A stretch of DNA of 64,000 nucleotides from Mycolicibacterium celeriflavum (GTDB lineage Bacteria > Actinomycetota > Actinomycetes > Mycobacteriales > Mycobacteriaceae), in NCBI RefSeq assembly GCF_010731795.1, contig NZ_AP022591.1, forward strand, positions 248,001 through 312,000, written 5' to 3'. The notes beneath the pieces are model-generated. The model ran no database searches, was not told the DNA's origin, and saw only the letters and a program-made list of their open reading frames with translations. Position numbers and translations under genes: made by a program. Shown here piece after piece: positions 18,801 to 30,194 of this stretch (its first letter is position 1; each line of letters starts with the position of its first letter).

Positions 18801-20968
18801 CCGTCGAGGGAACCGAGCGGCGGATCGCCGACCTGTTCGCCGAACTGCTCGAACGCGACCAGATCGGCGCCGACGACTCGTTCTTCGATCTCGGTGGGCA
18901 CTCGCTGCTGGCCACGAAACTCGTTGCCGCAGTGCGCGCCGCGTTCAACGTCGACATCGGCGTGCGCGAAGTCTTCGAACTCGGCACCGTGGCCGCGCTG
19001 GCGCAGCGGATCGAATCGGCATCGGTCACCGCGGCCACCAGGCCCCGACTGGTGCCCGTTCCGCACGACGGGCCGCTGCTCATGTCCGCCTCGCAGTTGC
19101 GGATGTGGTTCCAGTACCGCATCGACGGCCCCAGCCCGGTCAACAACGTCCCGTTCGCCGCCCGCATCAGCGGGCCCTGCGACACGGACGCGTTCGTGCA
19201 GGCGGTGCGCGACGTGGTGGCCCGGCACGAGGTGCTGCGGACCACCTACCGCGAAATCGACGGCGCCCCATACCAGATCGTCAACAAGGAACTCGAGGTC
19301 GCGGTGCGCCGCGCCCACGGCGACGACGACGCCTGGCTGGACAGCGAACTCCACGCCGAGCGCAGACACGTCTTCGATCTCGAAAGTGATCCGCCGGTGC
19401 GCGCCGCGGTGCTGGCGACGCCGGACGCGCACGTGGTTTCGCTCGTGGTGCACCACATCGCCGCCGATCACTGGTCGGCGATGGTGTTGTTCACCGACCT
19501 GCTGGCGGCATACCGGGCCAGGCGCGCCGGCCACGCACCCGCGTTCGCGCCACTACAGGTCCAGTACGCCGACTATGCAGCGTGGCAGGCCGCGCTGCTC
19601 GGCCAGACCGACGGCCCCGTCGCCGCGCAGCGTGACTACTGGCGCCGGCAGTTGGCCGGCCTGCACGAGGATCCGGGTCTGGCGCCGGACTTCCCGCGTC
19701 CGCCGGTGTTGAGCGGGGAAGGCGACGCCGTCTCGTTCGACGTCGACGCCGCCACCCGCGCCAAGTTCGCCGAACTGAGCTCCGAACTGGGAGTCACGGA
19801 ATTCATGCTGCTGCAGGCGGCGGTGGCCGTCGCGTTGCACAAAGCCGGTGAGCGCCCGGACATTCCGCTGGGCACCCCGGTCGCCGGCCGCACCGAAACC
19901 GAACTCGACCAACTCGTCGGCTTCTTCATCAACATCGTGGTGCTGCGCAACGACCTGACCGACAACCCGACGCTGCGCGAGGTGCTGCGCCGGGTCCGCG
20001 ACACCGCGCTGGAGGCATACGCCCACCAGGACCTGCCGTTCGACCAGGTGGTCGACGCGGTGCGGCCGGCGCGGTCGCTGTCGCGCAACCCGCTGTTCGG
20101 GGTCGTCGTGCATGTGCGCGATGCGCTGCCGGCCGACCAGGTCATCGAATCCGGCCCGGACGGCGACACCACGTTCACCGCGCTGGAGCCGCCCTTCGAC
20201 GTCGCGCACGCCGACCTGTCGGTCAACTTCTTCGGCGGTGAGGACGGCTACCGCGGGCACGTCATCTACCGGACCGACCTGTACCGGCGCAGCACCGCCG
20301 AACGGTTCGTCGGGTGGTTGTCCCGCGTGCTGACCGCGTTCGCCGACGATGCCGGCCAACGGGTGCGCGACGTGCAGATCGCCGACCGCGAGGAGCGCCG
20401 CCTGGTGCAGCGGTTCAGCGCCTCGGAGTCGGTCAGCGTGCTCGACGGCTGGCGCGATCCGGTCGCGATCGGCGTGGTGGGCGACGTCTACGAGCATGTC
20501 GTCGACGAGACCGGCGCCGATCTGCGCGCCACCGGCAAGCGCGGCCGGTGGACGGCCGATGGCCGGCTGGAGTTCGTCGAGGCCGCCGACGCACGTCGCC
20601 CGTCGACACCGGCGGGTCCGGCCGAACCGGCGCGCACTGAAACCGAACGGGCGCTCGCCGCACTGCTGGCTGATGTCGTCAACGTGCCCGAGGTCAACCG
20701 CACCGACAACTTCTTCGAGTTGGGTGGCGATTCGATTCTCGCGGTGCAGCTGGCGGCGAGGGCACGGGATGCCGGTTTGGCGGTCACGGCGCGAATGGTG
20801 TTCGAGCACTCCACGCTTCACGAGCTCGCGAGCGTGGTCGACGAAGCCGGCTCGGGAACCGATACGCCCGACACCCACCACGAGCCGATGGCGGCGTCCG
20901 GACTGTCGGCGGACGAATTGGCGGCGGTCACGTCGATGTGGTCGGCGTCGCAAGACGGTGCGCCGTGA
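15875..20968 (+). CDS. mbtE: Mycobactin NRPS MbtE (C-A-PCP-C-[A remnant]-PCP)
   Basis: A 1697-residue NRPS, near the 1682 of M. tuberculosis MbtE. Order: condensation domain (HHIAWDD about 172-178), adenylation domain ([16 protein letters not shown] about 619, [19 protein letters not shown]), carrier domain (Ser about 1010, [11 protein letters not shown]), second condensation domain (HHIAADHWS about 1193, [13 protein letters not shown]), and a last carrier domain (Ser about 1620, [10 protein letters not shown]). Between the last C and carrier, residues about 1505-1575 keep pieces of an adenylation domain (IGVVGDVY, then [16 protein letters not shown]) without its core. It activates a lysine unit and passes the chain on. 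GTG start overlaps mbtD; end overlaps mbtF. Confidence 0.95.
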   Translation: MTDTVDTRERVEDRRLELLRRKLAERGLRTENPSTTEASGLSDGQRRMWFVQTADPTGAILNICLSYRITGELDVALLHDAVNAVAARHAVLRTTYQADEAGEPQPTVHDELSPGWAVHDLTDLSEHARRLRLEVLAQREFGAPFDLATESPLRLTVVRTAADEHILLLVAHHIAWDDGCWRVFFGDLTRAYSGEPLAPAVAPPPHTLGSVDEDLDYWRTALADPPEPLELPGPNGSAVPTNWRSQRITLQLPDGTVDRVAALAKESGATQYMVLLAAFGVLMRRYTHAEDFLVATPVLNRSADVEDVIGYYGNTVALRLRPAARQSFRDVVAHARDTAVGGFAHQRVNLDRVVRELNPDRRHGVERMTRVTFGARGADGEGFNPPGITCNRAELRSHFTQLPLGFMVEFDAPQARVVVEAEYLVEILDAALVRQLLEHYAVLLDDALQRPDLPIAELDVMGAADADWLHRVAAGEEFGTAPSTMTALVEAQVARTPDAVAVVYEGRHYTYRELNESANRVAHWLIGQGIGTEDRVAVLLDRSPELVITALGVIKAGAVYQPVDPTYPEDRLTFILSDSDPKLTIREPITGLDDYRATDPTDTDRVRRLHPDNTAYLIYTSGSTGLPKGVPVPHLPVAEYFVWFKGDYGIDDSERLLQVASPSFDVSIAEIFGMLACGGRLVIPRPDGLRDVGYLTELLHDEGITSMHFVPSLLGLFLSLPGVNQWRTLQRVPIGGEALPGELADKFHATFDALLHNFYGPTETVINASRYKVEGKQGTRIVPIGKPKINTQIHLLDDALRPVPVGVIGEIYIGGTHVAHGYHRRAALTAERFVADPFNAGGRLYRSGDLARRNADGDIEFVGRADEQVKIRGFRIELGEVAAAISVDPSVGQAVVVVSDLPGVGKSLVGYVTPAEAIEAVNVERIRNRVAAALPEYMTPAAYVVVDEIPITAHGKIDRAALPDPDIDSRATYREPVEGTERRIADLFAELLERDQIGADDSFFDLGGHSLLATKLVAAVRAAFNVDIGVREVFELGTVAALAQRIESASVTAATRPRLVPVPHDGPLLMSASQLRMWFQYRIDGPSPVNNVPFAARISGPCDTDAFVQAVRDVVARHEVLRTTYREIDGAPYQIVNKELEVAVRRAHGDDDAWLDSELHAERRHVFDLESDPPVRAAVLATPDAHVVSLVVHHIAADHWSAMVLFTDLLAAYRARRAGHAPAFAPLQVQYADYAAWQAALLGQTDGPVAAQRDYWRRQLAGLHEDPGLAPDFPRPPVLSGEGDAVSFDVDAATRAKFAELSSELGVTEFMLLQAAVAVALHKAGERPDIPLGTPVAGRTETELDQLVGFFINIVVLRNDLTDNPTLREVLRRVRDTALEAYAHQDLPFDQVVDAVRPARSLSRNPLFGVVVHVRDALPADQVIESGPDGDTTFTALEPPFDVAHADLSVNFFGGEDGYRGHVIYRTDLYRRSTAERFVGWLSRVLTAFADDAGQRVRDVQIADREERRLVQRFSASESVSVLDGWRDPVAIGVVGDVYEHVVDETGADLRATGKRGRWTADGRLEFVEAADARRPSTPAGPAEPARTETERALAALLADVVNVPEVNRTDNFFELGGDSILAVQLAARARDAGLAVTARMVFEHSTLHELASVVDEAGSGTDTPDTHHEPMAASGLSADELAAVTSMWSASQDGAP

Positions 20969-23900
20969 CTTCAACCCAATCCAAGAGCGAACCCACGGTC
21001 GCCATCGAGGACGTGATGGCGCTGAGCCCGCTGCAGCAGGGGTTGTTCTCGCTGGCACAGTTGAGCACCGGCGAGGACGGCGGCGAGGACCCGTACGTCA
21101 TCGCGATGGTCGCCGAAGTCACCGGCGACCTCGACACAGACCTGCTACGCGAGTGCGCGGCGGCGATGCTGGCCCGCCACCCCAACCTGCGCGCCAGTTT
21201 CCTGCGCGCGCAGAGCAAGCCGGTTCAGGTGGTGCCCAACCGCGTCGATCTGCCCTGGCGGCACCTCACCGCGGCGGCCGATGAGGTCGACGCGCTCGAA
21301 GCCGACGAACGTCACCGGCCGTTCAACCTCGAACGCGGGCCGGCGATCCGGTTCGTGCTGATCGAAACGCCCGGGCCGCGTTGGCGTTTTATCGTCGTCG
21401 CCCACCACATCATCATCGACGGCTGGTCGCTGCCGTTGTTCGTCGGCGAGCTGATCTCGCTTTACCGCTCGGGCGGTGACCCCGCCGCGCTGCCCCCGCC
21501 GCCGCGACCGTACCGCGACTACATCGGCTGGCTTGCAGCGCGAGATCAGGAGACCAGCCGCAACCTGTGGCGCGAACACCTCGCCGACCTCGGTGGACCG
21601 ACGCTTGTCACACCGGCGCTGGCCTCCGGTGAGCCGCCCGCCGGAGAACCGCGCCGCACCGAGATCAACCTGGATCGCGCCGCCTCCCTCTCCCTGGCCG
21701 AAGCCGCGAGGTCGCACGGCGTCACGGTCAACACCCTGGTGCAAATGGCGTGGGCTGCAGTGTTGTCGGCGTTCACCGACCGCTCCGACGTGGTGTTCGG
21801 GGTAACGGTTTCGGGTCGCCCCGGCGAGCTCGCCGGCGTGGAGACCATGGTCGGGCTGTTCATCAACACCGTGCCGTTGCGGGTCCGCCTCGACCCGATG
21901 GCGCCCGTCGGCACGCAATGCGTTGCCCTGCAACGGGAAGCGGCCAAGCTGCGCGACCACAGCTATCTGCCCCACAACGAACTGCGCTCGCTGGGCGGTA
22001 TCGGCGAGATGTTCGACACCCTCCTGGTCTACGAGAACTTCCCGCCCGGCGGTCTGGTCGGCGGCGGCGACTTCGTCGCCAACGGCGCCACGTTCCGTCC
22101 GGCGGCGCTGGAGAGCGTGTCGCACTTCCCGGTCACGATCGCTGCGCACATGATCGGCGACGAGCTCACCGTGCTGGTCGAGGTGATCGACGGCGCGCTC
22201 GGGCAGATGAGCCCGGAATCGCTCGGGCGCCGCGTGCTCACCACCGCCCAACGGCTGATCACCCACTGGGACAACCCGTTGCGCGACGTCAGTGTCCTGA
22301 TCGAGGGTGAGGGTCAGAACGCGACGGCCGGTCTGGCACCCGTCCCTTCGCACCTCGGCGTGCACACCGCGTTCACCGAGACCACGAGCAGCAGGCTCGC
22401 CTCGCCGGCACTGAGTTGGTCCGGCGGCGAACTCACCTACCGTGAACTCGACGAGGCGGCCGACCGGCTCGCCGCCGCGCTGGCGAATCGGGGGGTGCAC
22501 ACCGAAACTCCTGTGGCGATTCGTCTTTCGCGTGGACCGCAGTACGTCATCGCGATGTTCGCGGTTTTGAAGGCCGGTGGCGTCATCGTGCCACTGGACC
22601 CCGGTATGCCCGCGGAGCGGATCGCCGACATCCTCGGTCAGTGCGGCGCGACGGTCGTCGTGGACGACGAGATGCTCGCCGCGGCCGGAGCGGAAGCGGT
22701 CGAGGACTTCCGAGCTGTGCCCGCAGCGCCGGGCCAGGCCGCGTACATGGTGTTCACCTCCGGCACCACCGGCAAACCGAAGGGTGTCGTCGGCACCCAC
22801 CAGGCGCTGCTGGCCTACGCCGACGACCACGCGCGAAACGTACTGCGGCCGGCGGCCGCTCGGCTGCAGCACCCGCTGCGGGTCGCCCACGCCTGGTCGT
22901 TCACCTTCGATGCCGCGTGGCAGCCGCTGGCCGCCCTGCTCGACGGGCACGCGGTGCACATCGTCGACGACGACGTCCAACGGGACGCCGAGGCGCTGGT
23001 CGAGACCATCGGGCGGTACGGGATCGACCTGATCGACACCACGCCGTCGATGTTCGCCCAACTGCGCGCGGTCGGACTGCTGACCACGGTGCCGCTCGGG
23101 GTGCTGGCGCTGGGCGGTGAGGCCGTCGGGATTCCGGCGTGGAACATGATCCGCGACGAGTGCGCACGCACGGGGATGACGGCCTACAACTGTTACGGCC
23201 CAACTGAAACCACCGTCGAAGCGGTCATGGCCGCGATCGCCGATCATGAGGAGCCGACGATCGGACGGCCGACGTCGCCGAGCCGGGCCTACGTGCTGGA
23301 CTCGTGGCTGCGCCCGGTGCCCGACGGAGTGCCCGGTGAGTTGTATCTCGCGGGGCGTCAGCTGACCCGTGGATACCTCGGCAGGCAGGGGGAGACCGCG
23401 GCCCGGTTCGTCGCCGATCCGTCCGCACCGGGCGAGCGGATGTACCGCACCGGGGATGTTGTGCGCCGCCGACCGGACGCCGCGCTGGAGTTCCTCGGCC
23501 GCTCCGATGCGCAGGTGAAGATTCGCGGCTTCCGCGTCGAGCCGGCCGAGATCTCGGCTGTTCTGCACACCCATCCTGCGGTGCGGCACGCCCACGTGGC
23601 GGTGCGCGAACAGCGGTGGGGTCCCCAGTTGGTGGCGTTCGTCGCCGCGTCGCCGGCGCCGGACGTGTCGGAGCTACGCGCGCTGGTGTCAAAACGCCTG
23701 CCCCGCTATATGGTTCCGCACTCCATCGTGGTGGTCGAGCAGATGCCGTTGACGGCGCACGGCAAGGTCGACGAAGCCGCCCTCGCCGAAATCGCCGTCG
23801 CCGAAAGCCCCTCGGCCGCCCCGGAGACCGAGACGGAAGCGGCGTTGGCCGCCGTGCTGGCTGAGGTGCTGAACGGCACCGACAGCCCCGACATCGACGT

Positions 23901-25338
23901 CGCCGCCGACTTCCTCGCGCTCGGCCTGGACAGCATCGTGGCTCTGTCAGTGGTGCAGGCGGCCCGCAGGCGCGGCATCCCGTTACGCGCCCGGTTGATG
24001 CTCGAGTGCGCGACGCTGCGCGAGCTCGCCGCGGCCGTCGACAGCGAATCGGATGTCGCCCGCCACGGCGACGATCCCCAGGGGCCCATCCCCGTGCTGC
24101 CCAACGCGCACTGGCTCTACGAGCACGGTGACCCACGACGGCTGGCGCAAACCGAGGCCATCGCGTTACCCGACGGCATCACCCGTGCGCAGCTCGAGCG
24201 GTTGCTGCACGCGGTCGTCGACGGCCATGAGATGTTGCACAGTCGGCTGGACCGGCAGACGATGACGTTCGTCGAGCACCCGGTCCAGGATCTGCTGACC
24301 GAGGTGCGGATCGACGGTGTCGCCGAAACCCTGCCCGACGCCGTCGCCGAACACGGCAGGCGGTCAGTCGAACGCCTTGACCCGCAACGGGGTTCGATGT
24401 TCGCCGCGGTGTGGCTGCGACCGTCCCGCGGCGCCGGTGTGCTGCTGCTGACCGCCCACGTACTGGCGATGGACCCGGCGTCCTGGCGGGTCGTGCTGGC
24501 CGAACTCGACGCGGCGTGGCACACCGTCGCGTCCGGTCGCGACCCGTCGCCGACACCGGAACACACCAGCTACCGCCGCTGGTCGCGCCTGCTCAGCGAG
24601 CGGGCCTACGCGCTCGACACGGCCGACTTCTGGGCCGCCCAGCTCGACGGCGATGACCCCGCCCTCGGAGCGCGCAGGCTGCGGCCGCAGACCGATCGGG
24701 TCGGCGATGTCGTCGTCTCGATGGCGGTGACCGAGACCGACCTGACGCGGCGCTTGCTCAATGGTTCCGAACCCGCGCCGCACCTGCTGGCTCTGGCCGC
24801 CGCGCGCACGGTCACCCGCTGGCGTTTGCACCGGGGGCAGGAAACACCGCCGCCGCTGCTGGCCCTGGAAACGCACGGCCGCGCGGACGGTGTCGTCGAC
24901 GGCGCCGACACCTCCGACACCGTCGGGCTGCTCACCGCGATCTACCCGCTGCGGGTGCGCTCGGCGCGCGACGTAGCCCAGATACCCGGCGACGGCATCG
25001 ATTACGGGCTGCTGCGCTATCTGCGGCCGGACACCGCCGAACGCCTCGCCGCCTACCGCGAGCCGCAGCTGCTGCTGAACTTCCTGGGCCGTGTACACGT
25101 CGGGATCGACGGTGGCGCGCTTCGGCCGGACCGCGCGCTGCTCGCGGGGGTCTCGCAAATTCCCGAGCCGCAGCTGGCGGTTCGGCACGAGTTGACCGTG
25201 CTGGCGGCGGTGCTCGGCGATACCGACGCACCGGTGCTGGGCACCCAGTGGCGCACGCTGCCCGACATCCTGACCGCCGATGACGTCACCACGCTGCAGG
25301 CGATGTGGCAGGAATCGCTACGAGAGGTCGTCTCATGA
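20965..25338 (+). CDS. mbtF: Mycobactin NRPS MbtF (C-A-PCP-E-like)
   Basis: A 1457-residue final NRPS module (M. tuberculosis MbtF is about 1461). Condensation domain with intact HHIIIDGW (about 147), adenylation domain ([16 protein letters not shown] about 596, [21 protein letters not shown]), carrier domain (Ser about 990, [10 protein letters not shown]), then an epimerisation-like C-terminal domain. In that domain HHxxxDG reads [11 protein letters not shown] (His about 1165), so the first His is missing; LLLNFLGRV is the usual family end motif. There is no thioesterase, in keeping with release of the chain as the cyclic lysine lactam. GTG start overlaps the mbtE stop (GTGA). Confidence 0.95.
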   Translation: MTSTQSKSEPTVAIEDVMALSPLQQGLFSLAQLSTGEDGGEDPYVIAMVAEVTGDLDTDLLRECAAAMLARHPNLRASFLRAQSKPVQVVPNRVDLPWRHLTAAADEVDALEADERHRPFNLERGPAIRFVLIETPGPRWRFIVVAHHIIIDGWSLPLFVGELISLYRSGGDPAALPPPPRPYRDYIGWLAARDQETSRNLWREHLADLGGPTLVTPALASGEPPAGEPRRTEINLDRAASLSLAEAARSHGVTVNTLVQMAWAAVLSAFTDRSDVVFGVTVSGRPGELAGVETMVGLFINTVPLRVRLDPMAPVGTQCVALQREAAKLRDHSYLPHNELRSLGGIGEMFDTLLVYENFPPGGLVGGGDFVANGATFRPAALESVSHFPVTIAAHMIGDELTVLVEVIDGALGQMSPESLGRRVLTTAQRLITHWDNPLRDVSVLIEGEGQNATAGLAPVPSHLGVHTAFTETTSSRLASPALSWSGGELTYRELDEAADRLAAALANRGVHTETPVAIRLSRGPQYVIAMFAVLKAGGVIVPLDPGMPAERIADILGQCGATVVVDDEMLAAAGAEAVEDFRAVPAAPGQAAYMVFTSGTTGKPKGVVGTHQALLAYADDHARNVLRPAAARLQHPLRVAHAWSFTFDAAWQPLAALLDGHAVHIVDDDVQRDAEALVETIGRYGIDLIDTTPSMFAQLRAVGLLTTVPLGVLALGGEAVGIPAWNMIRDECARTGMTAYNCYGPTETTVEAVMAAIADHEEPTIGRPTSPSRAYVLDSWLRPVPDGVPGELYLAGRQLTRGYLGRQGETAARFVADPSAPGERMYRTGDVVRRRPDAALEFLGRSDAQVKIRGFRVEPAEISAVLHTHPAVRHAHVAVREQRWGPQLVAFVAASPAPDVSELRALVSKRLPRYMVPHSIVVVEQMPLTAHGKVDEAALAEIAVAESPSAAPETETEAALAAVLAEVLNGTDSPDIDVAADFLALGLDSIVALSVVQAARRRGIPLRARLMLECATLRELAAAVDSESDVARHGDDPQGPIPVLPNAHWLYEHGDPRRLAQTEAIALPDGITRAQLERLLHAVVDGHEMLHSRLDRQTMTFVEHPVQDLLTEVRIDGVAETLPDAVAEHGRRSVERLDPQRGSMFAAVWLRPSRGAGVLLLTAHVLAMDPASWRVVLAELDAAWHTVASGRDPSPTPEHTSYRRWSRLLSERAYALDTADFWAAQLDGDDPALGARRLRPQTDRVGDVVVSMAVTETDLTRRLLNGSEPAPHLLALAAARTVTRWRLHRGQETPPPLLALETHGRADGVVDGADTSDTVGLLTAIYPLRVRSARDVAQIPGDGIDYGLLRYLRPDTAERLAAYREPQLLLNFLGRVHVGIDGGALRPDRALLAGVSQIPEPQLAVRHELTVLAAVLGDTDAPVLGTQWRTLPDILTADDVTTLQAMWQESLREVVS

Positions 25339-26636
25339 GCCGCACACTCGCGGTGGTCGGCGCGGGCGCCAAAGCCGTCGCCGTGGCCGCCAAGGCCGCC
25401 GAACTGCGCGACATGGGCCTCGACGTGCCCGAGGTCGTCGCGGTCGAGAAGACCGGTGTCGCCGCCAACTGGCAGGCCGACGGCGGCTGGACCGACGGCC
25501 AACACCGGCTGGGCACCAGCCCCGAGAAGGACGTCGGCTTCCCGTACCGCTCGGCGCTGGTGCCGCGCCGCAACGCCGAACTCGACGAACGCATGACCCG
25601 GCACAGCTGGCAGCAATACCTCATCTCGACCGGGCAGTTCTCCGAGTGGATCGACCGCGGCAGGCCTGCCCCCACCCACCGCCGGTGGAGCCAGTATCTG
25701 CGCTGGGTCGCTGCCAACATCGAGATGAACGTGATCAGCGGTGAGGTGCAGGCTATTTCGGTCGACACCGATTCCGGCGGGCCACGGTGGGCACTGCGCA
25801 CCCCGGACCGCACCGTGACGGCCGAGGGATTGATGATCACCGGACCCGGGCAGCCCGAGCGGTCGATCCTGCCCGGCAATCCGCGGGTGCTGTCGATCGC
25901 GCAGTTCTGGCATCGCGCCGCGCAGCACGAGGTCATCCGCGCCGAACGGGTGGCTGTCATCGGCGGTGGTGAGACCGCGGCGTCGATACTCAATGAGCTG
26001 TTCCGCCACCGGGTTTCGACGATCACTGTGATCTCGCCCCAGGTGACTTTGTTCACCCGCGGAGAAGGATTCTTCGAGAACACGCTGTTCTCCGATCCCA
26101 CCGGATGGACAAGCCTCACGATGGGGGAGCGACGCGACGCCTTGATGCGCACCGACCGCGGGGTGTTCTCCGCGCGGGTGCAGGACGCGTTGCTCGCCGA
26201 CGATCGGATCCGCCACCTCCGCGGCCGAGTCGCGCACGCGGTCGCCCGCGACGGCCGAATCCGGTTGACGCTGAGCACCACTGCGGGCGGTGAGTCGCTG
26301 GAGACCGTCCACGGGTTCGATCTGGTCATCGACGGCTCGGGTGCTGACGCCATGTGGTTCGTGCCGCTGCTCGGCCAGGACGCGTTGGATCTGCTGGAAC
26401 TGGGCCTCGGCGCGCCGCTGACTCCGGATGTGTTGCAGGAGTCGATCGGGGACGACCTCGCCGTCGCCGGCGTGCAACCGAAGCTGTTCCTGCCGGGTCT
26501 GTCCGGGCTCACGCAGGGGCCCGGTTTCCCGAACCTGTCGTGCCTCGGGTTGTTGTCCGACCGCATCCTCGGTGCCGACCTGGCCTCAACCACGGCCGGC
26601 GACGACAGCACGCTGCCCGCCGTACGGCGCGGCTAA
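25335..26636 (+). CDS. mbtG: Lysine N6-hydroxylase MbtG
   Basis: A 433-residue flavin N-hydroxylating monooxygenase (M. tuberculosis MbtG has 431). It makes the hydroxamate precursor on lysine side chains of the mycobactin backbone. Visible are the N-terminal nucleotide-binding stretch AVVGAGAKAVAVAAKAA, in which the last Gly of GxGxxG is replaced, the NADPH-binding motif VAVIGGGETAASILNEL, and the C-terminal LSCLGLLSDRILGADLA. The ATG overlaps the mbtF stop by ATGA and it is the last gene of the unit. In M. tuberculosis mbtH follows; here an unrelated opposite-strand gene overlaps the end by 4 bases. Confidence 0.95.
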   Translation: MSRTLAVVGAGAKAVAVAAKAAELRDMGLDVPEVVAVEKTGVAANWQADGGWTDGQHRLGTSPEKDVGFPYRSALVPRRNAELDERMTRHSWQQYLISTGQFSEWIDRGRPAPTHRRWSQYLRWVAANIEMNVISGEVQAISVDTDSGGPRWALRTPDRTVTAEGLMITGPGQPERSILPGNPRVLSIAQFWHRAAQHEVIRAERVAVIGGGETAASILNELFRHRVSTITVISPQVTLFTRGEGFFENTLFSDPTGWTSLTMGERRDALMRTDRGVFSARVQDALLADDRIRHLRGRVAHAVARDGRIRLTLSTTAGGESLETVHGFDLVIDGSGADAMWFVPLLGQDALDLLELGLGAPLTPDVLQESIGDDLAVAGVQPKLFLPGLSGLTQGPGFPNLSCLGLLSDRILGADLASTTAGDDSTLPAVRRG

Positions 26637-26968
26637 GCCTGTTGCGCTTGGGCCCATGCGTCGGCTGGGGCCGGCACATCCATGTCGAACACACGCGCAT
26701 GTAACACGGTGCGGTTGCGCAGCGCGGCCCGCACCGCCCGGTGCAATCCGTCCTCCAGATAGACGATGCCCTTCCAACGCACCGCGTGCGGGAAGAGGTC
26801 GCCGTAGAACGTCGAATCCTCCGAAAGCAACCGGTCCAGCGCAAGCACCGTGGTGGTGGTGACCAGTTCGTCGAGGCGGATCTGCCGCGGCGGGATCTGC
26901 GCCCACTGGCGATGGGACAAGCCGTGATCGGGGTACGGCCTGCCCTCTCTGACTCCCTTGAAAATCAT
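26633..26968 (-). CDS. Conserved hypothetical protein (Rv2375-like, possible ParB/sulfiredoxin-like fold)
   Basis: A 111-residue protein at the position of Rv2375 in M. tuberculosis, between the mycobactin genes and hrcA. The middle IPPRQIRLDELVTT and the C-terminal GIVYLEDGLHRAVRAALR resemble the ParB/sulfiredoxin-like pattern in which an (E/D)GxHR turn binds a nucleotide, but this is a reading by eye. Its function is unknown, and database names linking such proteins to toxin-antitoxin systems are unproven. It converges with mbtG (4-base overlap) and diverges from hrcA. Confidence 0.7.
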   Translation of the reverse strand: MIFKGVREGRPYPDHGLSHRQWAQIPPRQIRLDELVTTTTVLALDRLLSEDSTFYGDLFPHAVRWKGIVYLEDGLHRAVRAALRNRTVLHARVFDMDVPAPADAWAQAQQA

Positions 26969-27097
26969 CCGACGAACGTCCTTCGCGTCGTACCCCCGGG
27001 CTGCGGCGTCACGCCCACACCAGGTGCCAAGGTTAATGCAACGGGCGCGCGGGCGATACGAACAGTGCTCGGGCGCTGTCTGCGCTGTTGGTGCCCG

Positions 27098-27103
27098 TAA
27101 AAT
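27098..27103 (+). promoter_or_regulatory. Possible -10 box of the hrcA-dnaJ2 unit
   Basis: TAAAAT lies 36 bases upstream of the hrcA ATG in otherwise GC-rich DNA, followed by the ribosome site GAGGGGTAGG at 27121-27130. No inverted repeat of the CIRCE type (TTAGCACTC-N9-GAGTGCTAA) is visible here. Confidence 0.4.
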
Positions 27104-27139
27104 GGGTGCGTACGTGACTCGAGGGGTAGGTGATCAGAC

Positions 27140-28171
27140 ATGGGTAGCGCCGACGACCGCCGGTTCGAGGTGCTGCGTGCGATCGTCGCCGACTTCGTGG
27201 CCACCAAGGAGCCGATCGGTTCGAAGACGCTCGTGGAGCGGCACAACCTCGGTGTGTCGAGTGCGACCGTCCGCAACGACATGGCGGTGCTGGAAGCCGA
27301 GGGCTACATCGCCCAGCCGCACACCAGCTCCGGCCGGGTTCCCACCGAGAAGGGCTATCGCGAGTTCGTCGACCGGATCGACGAGGTCAAGCCGCTGTCG
27401 TCGCCGGAGCGCCGCGCGATCCTGACGTTCCTGGAATCCGGCGTGGACCTGGACGACGTGCTGCGCCGCGCGGTGCGCCTGCTCGCCCAGCTCACGCGTC
27501 AGGTCGCGATTGTTCAGTATCCGACGCTGTCGACGTCGCTGGTCCGGCATCTGGAGGTGGTCGCGCTCACCCCGGCCAAGCTGCTGCTGGTGGTGATCAC
27601 CGACAGCGGCCGGGTGGACCAGCGCATCGTCGAACTCGGCGACGCCCTCGACGAGCATGACGTGGTCAAGCTGCGCGACCTGCTCGGGCAGGCGCTCGAA
27701 GGCAAGCCGCTGGCTGCAGCATCGGTCGCGGTGTCGGATCTGGCGTCGCAGCTCAACGGGCGCGGCGGGCTCGCCGACGCGGTTGGGCGGTCGGCGACCG
27801 TGCTGGTCGAGACGCTCGTCGAGCACAGCGAGGAGCGCCTGCTGCTGGGCGGCACCGCCAACCTCACCCGCAACACCGCCGACTTCGGCGGCTCGCTGCG
27901 GTCCGTGCTCGAGGCGCTCGAGGAGCAGGTGGTGGTGTTGCGGTTGCTGGCAGCGCAGCAGGAGGCCGGCAAGGTGACCGTGCGCATCGGCCACGAAACC
28001 GAGGCCGAGGAGATGGCGGGCACCTCGGTGGTCACCACGGCATACGGTAGTTCGGGCAAGGTGTACGGCGGCATGGGGGTGTTGGGCCCCACCCGAATGG
28101 ACTATCCGGGAACTATCGCTAATGTCGCTGCGGTTGCTCTCTATATCGGGGAAGTCCTAGGCAGCCGGTAG
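27140..28171 (+). CDS. hrcA: Heat-inducible transcription repressor HrcA
   Basis: A 343-residue repressor of class I heat-shock genes (groES/groEL in mycobacteria). The N-terminal winged-helix region ([24 protein letters not shown], quoted in part: [13 protein letters not shown]) with [18 protein letters not shown] and [14 protein letters not shown] is the family hallmark. The C-terminal [16 protein letters not shown] and [17 protein letters not shown] belong to the dimerisation/GAF-like part. It precedes dnaJ2 by 39 bases, the usual actinobacterial pairing. It binds CIRCE operators elsewhere in the genome. Confidence 0.95.
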   Translation: MGSADDRRFEVLRAIVADFVATKEPIGSKTLVERHNLGVSSATVRNDMAVLEAEGYIAQPHTSSGRVPTEKGYREFVDRIDEVKPLSSPERRAILTFLESGVDLDDVLRRAVRLLAQLTRQVAIVQYPTLSTSLVRHLEVVALTPAKLLLVVITDSGRVDQRIVELGDALDEHDVVKLRDLLGQALEGKPLAAASVAVSDLASQLNGRGGLADAVGRSATVLVETLVEHSEERLLLGGTANLTRNTADFGGSLRSVLEALEEQVVVLRLLAAQQEAGKVTVRIGHETEAEEMAGTSVVTTAYGSSGKVYGGMGVLGPTRMDYPGTIANVAAVALYIGEVLGSR

Positions 28172-28210
28172 CGGCCGGCACGGTTAACCAGAAAGACAGG
28201 CAAGGTCAGC

Positions 28211-29356
28211 GTGGCACGCGACTATTACGGGCTGCTCGGAGTGAGCAAGGGTGCGTCGGATGCGGAGATCAAGCGCGCCTATCGCAAGCTGGCGCGCGAA
28301 CTGCATCCCGACATCAACCCGGACGAACAGGCACAGGCGCGGTTCAAGGAGATCAGCGTCGCCTATGAGGTGCTCAGCGATCCGGAGAAGCGTCGCATCG
28401 TCGACCTCGGCGGTGATCCGCTGGCAACGGCGGGCGGCGCGGGCGGCAACGGGTTCGCCGGGTTCGGCGGCCTCGGCGACGTGTTCGAGGCGTTCTTCGG
28501 CGGGGGCGCCACCTCGCGTGGCCCGATCGGCCGGGTGCGCCCGGGCTCGGATTCGCTGCTGCGGATGCGTCTGGACCTCGAGGAGTGCGCGACCGGCGTG
28601 ACCAAGCAGGTCACCGTCGACACCGCGGTGCTGTGCGACCTCTGTCACGGCAAGGGCACCCACGGCAAATCCAGCCCGGTCACCTGCGACACCTGCGGCG
28701 GCCGTGGCGAGATCCAGACGGTGCAGCGCTCTCTGCTCGGGCAGGTCATGACGTCGCGGCCGTGCCCGGTATGTGGCGGCGTCGGCGAGGTCATCCCGGA
28801 TCCGTGCCACCGCTGCAGCGGCGACGGCCGCGTGCGCGCCCGCCGGGAGATCAGCGTGAAGATTCCGGCCGGTGTCGGCGACGGGATGCGGGTGCGGTTG
28901 GCGGCCCAGGGCGAGGTCGGCCCCGGCGGCGGCCCCGCAGGCGACCTGTACGTCGAGGTGCACGAGCAGCCGCATCCCACCTTCCTGCGCGACAGCGACG
29001 ACCTGCACTGCACGATCTCCGTGCCGATGGTCGACGCGGCTCTGGGCACCACGGTCACCGTCGACGCGATTCTCGACGGCCCCACCGAGATCAGCATCCC
29101 GTCGGGCACCCAGCCGGGTTCGGTGGTCTCACTGCGTGGACACGGCATGCCGCATCTGCGCTCGGGAGTGCGCGGTGATCTGCACGCACACATCGACGTG
29201 GTGGTGCCGTCGCGGCTGGACAACGACGACATCGAACTGCTGCGAAAGCTCAAGGAGAAGCGGACCCGCGACGTCGCCGAAGTGCGCTCCACGCAGGCGG
29301 CTTCGACCGGTGGCGGCTTGTTCAGTCGGCTGCGTGAGACGTTCAGCGGCCGCTGA
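28211..29356 (+). CDS. dnaJ2: Chaperone DnaJ2
   Basis: A 381-residue type I DnaJ co-chaperone of DnaK. The J domain has the HPD tripeptide ([12 protein letters not shown], about 33-44). A Gly/Phe-rich linker ([19 protein letters not shown]) follows, then four CxxCxGxG-type zinc motifs between about residues 140 and 205 ([32 protein letters not shown]), then the substrate-binding region. The GTG at 28211 starts [17 protein letters not shown] in register with the family. It probably forms an operon with hrcA upstream and rsmE downstream, 11 bases away. Confidence 0.95.
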   Translation: MARDYYGLLGVSKGASDAEIKRAYRKLARELHPDINPDEQAQARFKEISVAYEVLSDPEKRRIVDLGGDPLATAGGAGGNGFAGFGGLGDVFEAFFGGGATSRGPIGRVRPGSDSLLRMRLDLEECATGVTKQVTVDTAVLCDLCHGKGTHGKSSPVTCDTCGGRGEIQTVQRSLLGQVMTSRPCPVCGGVGEVIPDPCHRCSGDGRVRARREISVKIPAGVGDGMRVRLAAQGEVGPGGGPAGDLYVEVHEQPHPTFLRDSDDLHCTISVPMVDAALGTTVTVDAILDGPTEISIPSGTQPGSVVSLRGHGMPHLRSGVRGDLHAHIDVVVPSRLDNDDIELLRKLKEKRTRDVAEVRSTQAASTGGGLFSRLRETFSGR

Positions 29357-29367
29357 CCCGACAATCC

Positions 29368-30108
29368 GTGACCGACGCACTGTTCTACGTCGACGCGCTG
29401 CCCGCCGTCGGTGAGCTCACGTCGGTCGACGGTGACGAAGGCTTCCACGCTGCCAAGGTGCGGCGCATCCGGGCCGGCGAGCGGGTGGACCTCAGCGACG
29501 GCGCCGGTGCATTGGGGCACTGCGTGGTCGACGAGGTCGGCAAGGGCAGGTTGACCGCGCGGGTGCTGGACCGGCGTTTCGTACCACCCCCGTCACCGAC
29601 CGTCACCGTCGTGCAGGCGCTGCCGAAGTCCGACCGCTCGGAACTGGCCATCGAACTGGCCACCGAGGCCGGTGCCGACGCCTTCGTGGCATGGCAGGCA
29701 TCGCGGTGTGTGGCGCGGTGGGAATCCGGGGCCAAGGTCGACAAGGGTTTGCGCCGCTGGCGTGCGGTAGCGCGGTCGGCCGCCCGGCAGTCACGGCGGG
29801 CCCACATCCCGCCGGTCAACGGCGTGATGTCGACAGCCGAGGTGGCCGACGGGCTCGGCGGCGGTTCCGTCGCGCTGGTGTTGCATGAATCGGCCACGCA
29901 GCGCCTCACCGACGTGCCGCTGGCCTCGGCCGACTCGGTGATCCTGGTCGTCGGACCGGAAGGCGGGATCACCGACGACGAGGTCGCGGCGCTGTGCGAC
30001 GCGGGGGCGGCGGCGGTGCGCTTGGGTCCCACCGTCCTGCGCACGTCGACGGCCGCGACGGTCGCGCTCGGTGCGCTGGGGGTGCTGACGGACCGGTGGC
30101 GTGGTTGA
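29368..30108 (+). CDS. rsmE: 16S rRNA (uracil(1498)-N(3))-methyltransferase RsmE
   Basis: A 246-residue SPOUT-class RNA methyltransferase that methylates N3 of U1498 in 16S rRNA with S-adenosylmethionine. It has an N-terminal PUA-like part ([21 protein letters not shown], partly quoted) and the C-terminal knot motifs [13 protein letters not shown] and [29 protein letters not shown] is another family segment. GTG start 11 bases after dnaJ2, so co-transcription with the chaperone genes is likely. Confidence 0.93.
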   Translation: MTDALFYVDALPAVGELTSVDGDEGFHAAKVRRIRAGERVDLSDGAGALGHCVVDEVGKGRLTARVLDRRFVPPPSPTVTVVQALPKSDRSELAIELATEAGADAFVAWQASRCVARWESGAKVDKGLRRWRAVARSAARQSRRAHIPPVNGVMSTAEVADGLGGGSVALVLHESATQRLTDVPLASADSVILVVGPEGGITDDEVAALCDAGAAAVRLGPTVLRTSTAATVALGALGVLTDRWRG

Positions 30109-30135
30109 CCATTGGGACGGGTCAGTGCCCAGCGG

Positions 30136-30141
30136 TAAACT
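30136..30141 (+). promoter_or_regulatory. Possible -10 box of phoH
   Basis: TAAACT fits the mycobacterial TANNNT -10 pattern in the 86-base gap before the phoH TTG start. A new transcription unit (phoH-ybeY-CBS protein-era) may begin here. Confidence 0.35.
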
Positions 30142-30194
30142 GTCAGCACAGCAACGGCCAGGCCAAGAATCAAGAAAGCAGGCACTGAACCCTC

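Noticed and set aside
27070..27140. CIRCE-type operator before hrcA
   Set aside because: No TTAGCACTC-N9-GAGTGCTAA-like repeat could be found.
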